From Haliotis asinina (Eukaryota > Mollusca > Gastropoda > Lepetellida > Haliotidae): DNA of 64,000 nt. The number at the start of each line of letters is the position of its first letter. The stretch's first letter is position 1. The position numbers and the translations under genes are program-made. The notes beneath the pieces are model-generated. The model saw only the letters and a program-made list of their open reading frames with translations, did no database searches and was not told where the DNA came from. Where the stretch lies: positions 37,285,001-37,349,000 of the forward strand of contig NC_090291.1 of assembly GCF_037392515.1 (NCBI RefSeq). The letters are read 5' to 3'. Shown here piece by piece: positions 11,866 to 22,000 of the stretch.

Positions 11866-12020
11866 CAAGTCACATCAGCAGTATTTCAGCATTATCGTGA
11901 CTACATCAAGTTATGTATTAATAACAACTGTAGGTATATTACAAAACCATGTCAGCGAAGGACAGTAAACTAGACTGTCACATAAATAAATTGTAGTACT
12001 TTAACTAGTGAATTTAAATT
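11866..12020 (-). mobile_element. relic of a related LINE 3' end
   Basis: The stretch AGTCACATCAGCAGTATT through GAAGGACAGTAAAC resembles the 3'UTR of the full LINE at 18735-18860 (GTCACATCGGCAATATC, GAGGACAGTAAAAC) in the same order and spacing. It is 5'-truncated and diverged. Judged by eye only. Confidence 0.5.
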
Positions 12021-12719
12021 TAAATTTAAAAACATTTTAACTGTACGTGTCAAGACAATATGGACAGAAAAGAGAGAAAGAAACATTGGGGAAACTTAAT
12101 GTGTTGAATTAAATGTTGCATGTCCTGTCACAATCACAATACGTCCACGAGGGGACGCTCTGATCAGCACGTGATGTCATAATCGTGTTCTGTTATAAAT
12201 GCTCTACAGTTTCTTGGCAGAGGCTGGAGAAATCTTCGGAATCTGTCATGTGGAATTCTCGATTCCACCTGTAATTGGCCAGGTGGGCAAGTGTCTGTAG
12301 GTGAACGTGAGCGTGTGTTGTGTTCCCACAGATGCTCTATTGGGTTCAGATTGAAACGCCTTCAGAAGAAACTGACACTTAAGTACAGGCTGTCACTGCT
12401 GATTTTTATACATGTAACGTTATCAGGTTTAATGACATCCCTGTGTGGGTTAGTAATCCGCAAAATATGCCGTTAAAAGAATTATTTTTTATGGAGTAGC
12501 GCTATGTCCGCTGTCTAAGTACTGACAAACAATCGATGGAATTAAAGACTTCAACAAACCCTGCCTTCGTGACAGTTTCTCAATGAACCGACGAAATGTC
12601 AAACTTCGATCACGACAAAGGAGGATCTCAATACCCAATGTTAGGCAAATCACAAATCGTGAGCCAAACCCATGAGTTTGCAAGTGATGTTTCATTATAC
12701 TAACTGCACAATGCAAAAG

Positions 12720-12927
12720 TGAGTGAGTGAGTTTAGGTTTACGCCGCATTCAGCAATATTCCAGCTATATGGCGGCGGTCAGTATATAATCGAGTCTGGA
12801 CCAGACAATCCAGTGATCAACAACATGAGCATCGATCTACGCAACTGGGAACCGATGACATGTGTCAACCAAGTCAGCGAACCTGACCACCCGATCCCGT
12901 TAGTCGCCTTTTACGACAAGCTAAGTC
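12720..12927 (-). mobile_element. SINE-A copy with target-site duplication
   Basis: The best kept SINE-A, 208 bp, tail (ACTC)3 in sense. Flanked by the 14-bp direct repeat GCACAATGCAAAAG at 12706-12719 and 12928-12941, which proves retrotransposition and sets the ends. The 5' end in sense starts near TTAGCTTGTCGTAAAAGGCG; it may be 5'-truncated. Confidence 0.9.
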
Positions 12928-14211
12928 GCACAATGCAAAAGACTCAGATCATCTATACATGAAGGTATATGTTAACAGCAAATGAAACCAGACTACCACA
13001 TCTGGGCTCGAACATAGGACTGAAGCCCTTCCTTATCACCCCGTTGATAAATCTGAGAACGTGTACCAGTGTATAACACGCGAAACAATAGCAAAGCCGT
13101 GTATGTACAAGATGGCTATGTTTTACATTTCCAGTCAACAACCCAAACCACTTTCATCCTAATCAGAATTTATGGTAGGCCATGTAGTACGAGAAGTGTT
13201 CATGCCCGCTTGAAGCTCCGCAAATTAATGTACACCGAAATGTTTTCGTTGTGTGTGTAACGCAATACTAATTACCTATTGTCAGTATGGTAAACATCAC
13301 ATTTACATAATGGAAGTCATACTGTGAAGGCAAACTGCGGTAGAAGCCCTCGCAGTGTTTAAGCCACACAATATACTTAAATGCATGAATATCATTTAAA
13401 AGCAAGAGATTAGTTTAACGATGCATTTAGTATTATTCCAGCATCGAGGAGAAAAGAGACCCAGTACACATGTGGGGAATCCAACCCGGGTCATAAGCGT
13501 GACAAGCGAACGTTTTCATCATATCATCTAGTTCCGTGTTAATTACCACGTTCAATGTAATACTTTAACCCACTGAACGACCTTGCACAAGACCAGTCAG
13601 AGCTTACCTGATCACGAAAGTGATTGCTGGAATATGTTCAAGCAACATCAAAGAGGATAACATGGATTATTCCGAATCACTGTCGTCTCTCGCTTCAAAA
13701 GGTTAAACATTTGAACAGGGGATACTTTGCATACGGCCATCTGTTGGACATTGCAGAATTGAAATCGAGAACATTGTAAAAATACATTTCAAGTTAAAAA
13801 ATGGGATTCGTCATAATACCAGGGGATCTGTCACAGGCGTAGCTACCATTATTTAAAAAAAAGCACAGGTTTACTCATGATTGTTGCTAAAAAGGTTGAA
13901 CAAGCGCTCGGTACTATCTTCATATAAAGCTTTGCAACCTATCGGGCTTGCACGAAAGCATTGGTTTGCTACGCGCCTGCCTGTACACTTGATTGTCACA
14001 CATAGGTAAATGAAAGCGACCATCCTGTCATTGTGGGATGCGGAATATATCACTGGACATGATAGTTAAACTGGATCTAGTTTTAAATCAGTTTTTGAGT
14101 TTGGCAAACATTGGGTTGTTCCTTTCTCCATTGGCAAAAATACTGAATGATAACGGTAATTCATATTTACCAAGCGATTTTGAAAAAATAAAGACTCGTA
14201 ATATAAAAATG

Positions 14212-14217
14212 TTTATT
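14212..14217 (-). terminator. candidate polyadenylation signal of SLC6 gene B
   Basis: TTTATT on the plus strand reads AATAAA on the minus strand, about 690 bp downstream of the gene B stop codon. The region between is AT-rich with no ORF, as expected of a 3'UTR. The motif is common by chance. Confidence 0.3.
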
Positions 14218-14902
14218 GGATCATTTATGTGTATGTAAATGTGATATAATAATAACTAGATGTACAAATAAGTGACATTTAATCAATTAAACAATACGCG
14301 AGCGCATACACGATTATAATATTCAATGTACCATAAAGAAAAGAGTATAGTAAGAAGATTTAAGAATACACAATGTGGAGTTCATTTGTAGTAAAGGCGG
14401 TATCATGATGTACCGTATATATTCCATGATGTACCAAGGTCAAGTATATTGTGGTGGGTCAAGGTCAGGTTAAGATGGGGCCTTTAGGCATAAGTCTTCT
14501 CAGTTTTGCCTGGCGTCATCTAAAAAGAAGACTAAGGAAATTTACTCTTCTACGCTTGTTACCGGGTTATTCTACTTTGATAAATGATTTGTATCCATGA
14601 GAGCGTGGCGTCCCGCTTCCTCTGTTACACTGCGGTGAGTGAAGTGTGTAATAAGAGTTCTAATGTGTGCTTCAGTGACCTTGCGCATCAAGGTTGTGTC
14701 TGGTGACCAACATGTCTGTATTCACCGGAAATACCAAAACAATGTGCATCTTTTCAACCCAAACATATACAATTCAGCCAATATTGTCGATGTAGCGTGA
14801 GGTAGGCCAATGCAAAATTTACAGGAGTGTTCAGGTATCTTCCATGTGGATGCTTACTGACTGTGTCCTACCGTCTTCACATATAACCAGTGAGGTAACC
14901 CG

Positions 14903-16027
14903 TTACCACTGCCCTCTCCGCCCTGGCATCACATCCGTCATGGCAGCATCCTCCAGTTCGTACACAGCGATACCTCCATCTTGTATCTTCTTCAAGAAGC
15001 CTACATGTTTACCAGTGGCCTCTGCTTCCCCGAAGTCTCGGATCACTGGAACTTCGGGGGTTCCTCGGCTGTTGGTCTCTGATACTTCTTTAACAATGGC
15101 AACGTTTGACGCCTTGGAACTGATTACAGTTGTGTCTTTGACTTTGCCTGCGACAGTTTCTTTGACGACGGTGAAGGAAGCTTCTTTGACATCGGTTACT
15201 GGTGCTCCTTTGACGCAGGTTACTGGTGCTCCTTTGACGCAGGTTACTGGTGCTCCTTTGACGCAGGTTACTGGTGCTCCTTTGACACCGGCTGCTGATA
15301 CTCCTTTGACACTGGTTACACCTGCTCCTTTGACATTGCTTACGGTCTCTCCTTTCACACCTGTTACAGTGGTCCCTTTGACGCCGGTTACCGTCTCACC
15401 TTTTACACCGGTTACAGTTACCCCTTTAACACCGGTTACGGCCTCCCCTTTGATACTGGTTACAGTCCCTCCTTTGACACCAGTTACGATGTCTCCTTTA
15501 ACACCGGTTACGGTCGCTCCTTTGGCACCGGTCACGGGTGTCCCTTTGACACTCACTACCGACGCTCCTTTCACAGGGGTCGAGACAGCGCCTTTAACAG
15601 ATGCTAAGGGTGACCCTTTCACACTGCCTTGCGGTGCCCCTTTAACGCTTTTAACGCTGTCAGCACGTTTAATTTCCACGGAGGCCCCTTTGACGTAGTT
15701 CCCGACTTCTCTGTCGTCTGTGGCATGGACCTTGCCGGCACTCTTGACACTTCCGACCTTGTTGCCTTTCACGCTTCCTCTTGGCGAGGCCTTACGCCCA
15801 GTAGGTGGGTCCTGCTTCTCTCCGCCATTCCTGTGTTTCGAATCGAATCCCCCCTTGCTACTCACGCCCTTGACATCGTTCTCAGAAGCCTGGTCGTCCA
15901 CGTTGCTGATAACGATTGAGGGGATGCCCGACGTCCCAAGAGCGTTACTGTCAGCGTATATACCAGTCCTGTGTTCGGGCAGCCGGGGACCCCAGTCAGG
16001 AGCCGGCCGGGACAATTTTTTAATAAT
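14903..16027 (-). CDS. terminal exon of SLC6 gene B: 374-residue cytoplasmic tail
   Basis: The acceptor TTACAG precedes ATTATTAAAAAATTG at 16027, joining in phase 0 to the TM12 exon. Residues 1-26 of the exon are the conserved SLC6 tail start ([18 protein letters not shown]). Residues about 50-126 are Lys/Gly rich with irregular VKG motifs. Residues 127-318 are 24 octads in perfect register, consensus G-V-K-G-x-x-V-T. Residues 319-374 are non-repetitive and partly acidic ([12 protein letters not shown]), ending GRRGQW before TAA at 14903. Typical SLC6 tails are a few tens of residues, so this is very long. The tail is predicted intracellular; no hydrophobic membrane segment is visible in it. 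Function unknown. Confidence 0.85.
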   Translation of the reverse strand: MIKKLSRPAPDWGPRLPEHRTGIYADSNALGTSGIPSIVISNVDDQASENDVKGVSSKGGFDSKHRNGGEKQDPPTGRKASPRGSVKGNKVGSVKSAGKVHATDDREVGNYVKGASVEIKRADSVKSVKGAPQGSVKGSPLASVKGAVSTPVKGASVVSVKGTPVTGAKGATVTGVKGDIVTGVKGGTVTSIKGEAVTGVKGVTVTGVKGETVTGVKGTTVTGVKGETVSNVKGAGVTSVKGVSAAGVKGAPVTCVKGAPVTCVKGAPVTCVKGAPVTDVKEASFTVVKETVAGKVKDTTVISSKASNVAIVKEVSETNSRGTPEVPVIRDFGEAEATGKHVGFLKKIQDGGIAVYELEDAAMTDVMPGRRGQW

Positions 16028-19000
16028 CTGTAACAACATCCGCATGCTATTATGGTTAAATCGCTCTTATTGCATATCAGTTTAATATCATATCGTGTAA
16101 ACAAGAGCGTGTAAACGTTGGTTGATACGTCAACGTTTCAGGAACGTCATGTTGGGTTCCTTATTGTTAGTAACGTCATGTTTTGCTGCTAAACGTCAGT
16201 CAAGTCATGTTGTGATGCCTAAACTTAGTAACTTCATGATGTGTTGCGAACGTCATTAACGGCATGTTGTGTTGCCTAATGTTAGTAACGTCATGGTGTG
16301 TTGCCTAAGGTTAGTGACGTCATGGTGTGTTGTCTAACGTTGGTAAGCCGTGACGTTCGTAAGATCGAGTTGTTTTGCGTAAAGTCAGTAACGTCATGTT
16401 GTCTTGCATAACGTTAGCTACGTCATGTCGCGCTGCTACGTCATAATCTGTTGCTCACCGTGCATCCGCCATATCGAAGGAAGTAGACAACGAACCAGCC
16501 CGGGATGAAGATAACACAAACTGTCATGACCAACCAGCCCAGTACTTGTGCCCATGCTGGGTAGATGTACTCTACATACCCCAGGGGCTGGATTCGGCAG
16601 CTCTTGAACACGATCACACCCTGGAGACACAGGACATCCTTAAGTAACTGGGTAAAAAATGTTTAATAAACACTTTATCTCATCCACGATGAAGAAATAT
16701 AGCAGATTTACCTTACGGTACTGGGGAAGCACAAGGTCGGATGTGAGGCAGACCTATGATGTAGCGTGAGAACGTACAAAGTTAACAAAAGGTGAGGTCG
16801 GTGTACATGTACGACAGCAACTGAATTGCACTTAGTTTAATTAGACCCAAGTCTAAAAACGTTCAAATATTCCTCTAATCTAATTTATGAATGCAAAAGC
16901 CTAAAGTAAAGCTGTGAAAACATCAACGCGTCGGCTTCAGTACTGTGAGTGAGTGAGTGAGTGAGTGAGCGAGTGAAATGGTTTGACAACCATTTCGAGA
17001 TTCAATCCCACAGCCAGATCTTTCTGGTCTGGCCAAGGGACACAACTCTGCTCAGGAGTTGCCACGCATCACCTTCCTGTGCGACTCGTGTTGGGAAATG
17101 GCAATTGGAGTGGAGTCTTTTGTATACATACAACGAGAATTACTGGGGCGATGAAGCACCAGCACATCTTCCAGTACACCGACATCTTTTTCCCCATCAT
17201 CATCTGAAGGTCCTCCGCAAACCTTCTGTACCCTGGATATGAAAAGCAGATGTTTTACGGAAGAACTTATCAAACATACCTGGCGGCTGATTCTTCGCCG
17301 AGTCCCGGTAGACAAGTGGTTGAAAATATGATCAACGTGGAGCGACGTCTTTATCACATCCTGAGAAATACCGGCACATCTAATTTGATCTCTCATTGGT
17401 CAGAATTGTGGTCAGGTTCCCTCTCGTCGGGCAAAGGCAGTGTTTGGATTGGTTGGTTAAACAAAGATTCTTACTGCTGATACATGTTCCTGAGTACCCG
17501 CCGTGTCTGGAAGCCCCGTTAAATTGCCAATGTTTGACTCACCGTAGATGTACATGACAGCGACGATCTCGCAGATGGCAATAATCAGCAGAGGGAAACC
17601 GCCTACAGAGGAGTCGACGATGTCAAGGAGGTAGATGCCAGCCTGCAAAACAACGTCGTTACCTATGACTACATGCAGCGGTCTTCTTTGATCAACGTTG
17701 GACGACCAAAGGGAAGTAACTCAAGTACTTCTCAACCCAAATAGGTAACTGCTATATTTCCAGTACTAGTAATATCACAGCGCGTCAGCTCAACTTTGGA
17801 GGAAATCCTGAAGAGATGCTGGTCTTAGACATGTCCCATTTTAGTAAAACACACGAGCAAGCAGCTGACAAACTTAGAAAAATAATCGGGGGATCTTGGA
17901 TTCATAATCACAGATTTCCGGCGCGCCCATGGGACGCAACTCTGCAAGACAAAATCGTAGATGACACATCCATGCCCTTCCAAACCCTTGCTATACGACA
18001 TCATTACGACATGCAATTCGTCCAGAAGACTTCAGCACCAACCAATATTTTTTATATTGCCCTATGATCAATACGATTGCTTTATATGTAACGTTATGGA
18101 GTACTGCCATCCTGTTGTGAATTATTTGTGGTCAGTTAAACGTACCCCTGTTGTCATTGGCAACGATAACAGGAAGAGACCAATGGAGACGATAGTTCGG
18201 AAGATGAGAGTTCTTTTCCATGTCTTCCTCAACAACGAAGGGTATTCGTCACAGAGCGAGGAAACTGCTGTCTCTGTCATAGTGAACTGAAACAAGTCAG
18301 ATACATGTATATAAGATTTGCTGACTGGTTTGGTGTTCAACATTCTCTTCCCACAGTGGTTACTTGTCATATCTTCCTACGTAACCTCTGTTCTAATACG
18401 ACCCTTTCATGGTGCGAGTATTCAAGACTCGTGATTGGTGGCAATCAGATTTAGTAGTGCAGTCAGCGACCTTGTTTCAAAAGTGATCGTTCGCAAGATC
18501 TCGATAATTTCCGGATGCATCGTGAAAACTAGAACCTCTTCCAGAGCGCGATACTCAAATGTTTCTTCTAGACAGAACTCAGTCATCTCATATTTGTTTC
18601 TCCACTTTCCTTGGATTTGTCAATTTGAAGCTAAGTCGATGTAACACGTGTTCTGATTGGACAGAAAAAAGGGAGATAAATCTGCTGCCATTTTATGCCG
18701 CTAGTGAGTGAGTGAGTTAATGTTTAACGTCACATCGGCAATATCTCAGCCATATCGTGACGAGAACATTTAAATTAAATATATGCATATGGAAAAATCT
18801 GTCAATCGAGGACAGTAAAACAACTAGCATATGACAGTTTTAAGTAAAACTAGTATGGAAAGTTAAAACTAATAGCACTATTTAGACAATACATAATAAA
18901 AACAGACTATAGATCGCCAACAACTGAAGGTAGATCACCACACTAGGGACCATGGGGACTTACAGTACCTTTGCTACCTGCATGGACCCTAGTTGGATTT

Positions 19001-22000
19001 ACATCATCCCCTCAGCTGCTGGCGATTGTACGAAAGGTTAGCCAAAATTAAAACAACATGAATACTACGATTAAAAACCTGGCAGACTTAAATTTACTGT
19101 GAATGTTTGTGGACTTACGTACCCTCTCAGGAGGACAATAATTTTACAATACTTCAACCCCCTTTGAGGGTACAGCCACCAACAATTCAAGTTACTAATT
19201 CAAACTACCAATCATTAAAATACATCTATTTACAGAAACATACTATTCAAAATTCACCCAAAAAATCAATTTCTTTTAAAAAACCTATAATAAAATGAGA
19301 ATTAACGTTGGTAAAAAGATCCTTCATTGTTTTAACTGTAAAATATTTATCCCTTGTGATGGAGAATTCAACACAGTCAAGCAGAATATGCTTGACCGTG
19401 ACTCTCTCATCACAAGGGATGCAAAATCGAGGATCCTCACCTTTCAACAGGTATGCATGAGTATATCTAGTGTGGCCAACACGACATCGTCGTAGTATGA
19501 CCTCTTCAAATCTGGATTGACAACCCAAGTGGGTATAACCAATGTAAGGTTTTATCTCATGTAATTTATTTATACCCACTTGGGTGTCCCACTTCTTTTG
19601 CATCAGATCACGGATGTAAGATCTAATGGTGGCTTTGTAATCACTGTAGGGAATAAGAAGCGGTGTCACAGATTTGTTGAGTGCTGCCTTGGCAGCAAGA
19701 TCGGCCATTGTGTTCCCTGAAATGCCTACATGGCTGGGTAACCAACAGAAGACGATGTCGTATTGGCCAGTAGCAAGATTATTATACAATTCAATAATGT
19801 CAATTAAAAGTGGATGTTTACATGATAAATTTTTAATCGCCTGGAGACAAGAAAGAGAGTCTGAATAGATTATATATTGTTTACGTTTAGGGTGTCTTTG
19901 AATATATTTGAGAGCTGTTAATATGGCGTTAGCTTCAGCTGTAAAAATAGAACTACTAACTGGTAATCTAGAAGATATTGTTCTGGATCCAATGACAGTG
20001 GCACAAGCCACAGCGCCACCATCCTTGGACCCATCTGTAAATAAGGATTTATAATTGCTATATTTATGTTTTAATTGATTATATTTTTGCTTATATTGTA
20101 ATTCATTAGTCTCTGATTTTTTAAATGTGGTCAATGTTAGGTCTACTTGAGGCCTGACCAACTGCCAGGGAGTAGAAGAAAGAAGACGGGAGGGAGCTAT
20201 GTTTTCCAGCTGAATCCCAGCAGCAGAAAGAAAAGGTGTAATTCTATGTCCCAGAGGCGGGACAAGAGAAGACTTTTTGTTGTATAAATCCTCATAAAGG
20301 GGATTGAAAACACAGTTATATGCAGGGTTAGAATGATTAGAGTATAATTTAGTAATGTATTGTAAAGCTAACTTTATACGGCGCTGCTCAAGAGAAGGTT
20401 CATCAGCTTCAACATAGAGACTGTCAATAGGTGAAGTTCTAAAAGATCCAAGACAAAGTCTCAGACCTTGATGATGGACAGGATCAAGAAGTTTAAGATT
20501 GCTTTTGCAGGCTCCCCCGTAAACGATTGAGCCATAATCAAGTTTAGAACGAACTAGTGATCGATAGAGATGGAGAAGGGTAGCTTGATCCCCTCCCCAT
20601 TTTGAATTTGAAACAACTTTCAACAAGTCAAGTGCTTTCAGGCATTTAGTTTTAAGTGATTTAATATGTGGTAAAAAAGTTAAATGTGAATCAAAGATTA
20701 GACCCAAGAACTTGGCTTCCTTCACAACTTTAATGGGCGTCCCATCTAGAGACAGTTCAGGATCTTTATGGGGTTTATATCTACGACAAAAATGTATGCA
20801 GTTAGTTTTCGATTTAGAAAATTTGAAGCCGTTTTCAAGACACCATTTATTTATTTTGTTTAAACAAAGCTGCAGTTGCCGTTCAATGGTATGCATATTT
20901 TTCCCACGACAAGAAATATTAAAATCATCCACAAATAACGATCCATCAATTGAATCGTTTAAAACTTTTGATAAACTATTTATCTTGATGCTAAAAAGTG
21001 TGACAGACAGAATACTGCCTTGTGGAACACCCTGATCCTGATTGTAATGATCAGACAGGGTAGAACCCACTCGAACTTGAAACTGTCTGTTATTTAAAAA
21101 GTTGGCAATAAATTGAGGCAAACGACCTCGCAAGCCGAAGTCATGTAAATCTCTTAAAATACCATATTTCCAGGTTGTGTCATATGCCTTCTCAAGATCA
21201 AAAAAGATAGACACAGCATGTTGATTATTAATCAGTGCATTTTTAACAAATGATTCCAGTCGCACTAAGTGATCGACAGTACTTCTGTTTTTACGGAAAC
21301 CACACTGTATATCAGTTATAAGGTTATTTGTTTCCAAGTACCAAACAAGTCGATTATTTATCATGCGTTCCATGGTCTTGCAAACACAGCTAGTTAACGA
21401 AATCGGACGATAATTGGATGGATCGGTATGATCACGTCCAGGTTTAGGTATGGGTACTACTATGGCGTCACGCCATGATGAAGGAAAGTTACCCGATGTC
21501 CAAATATCATCAAAAATATTTAGGAGAGTTTCTAGGCAGGATTCTGGTAAGTGCTTCAGGAGTTGATAATGTATGTTATCAGCTCCTGTAGCAGTGTCGT
21601 GAGCTTGATCAAGAGCAGTATGGAGCTCATGAATAGAAAAAGTTTCATTATAATCTTCCCCATTATCTGAGTTGAAATTAATAGTTTTCTTTTCTTGTTG
21701 TTTTTGATACTGCTGGAATTTAGGTAAATAATTAGAAGAGGAAGAGTGTTTAGCAAGGGTTTCACCCAGTTTATTTGCGATATCTGATTTATCGGTAAGT
21801 ACTTGATCTCCATGTTTAAGATGATTGACAGTAGATTTAGTACCTTTACCTTTACTTTTCTGGACCATATTCCATACCTTGGACATGGGTGTCCGAGAAT
21901 TTATTTTAGATACATAATTTTGCCAAGATTGGCGTTTGTTCTGTTTAAAAGTACGCCGTGCTTTAGCATTTAAAATTTTAAATTTATTCAAATTATGCAC

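Larger units (their letters stand above)
10014..14902. other. intergenic DNA between the SLC6 genes (plus 3'UTR of gene B)
   Basis: No exon recognised. Holds SINE-A pieces (10358, 11600, 12720), the LINE 3' relic at 11866 and a tRNA-SINE relic near 13455-13515. About 12150-12420 is non-repetitive and contains CACGTGATGTCATA near 12168; it could hold promoter elements of gene A, but nothing firm is seen. The right end up to 14902 should be 3'UTR of gene B. Confidence 0.6.

Noticed and set aside
14844-15698. 284-codon plus-strand frame rich in Thr, Pro and Leu
   Set aside because: Antisense shadow of the octad repeat. The minus strand continues the SLC6 tail with a proper acceptor and conserved start.
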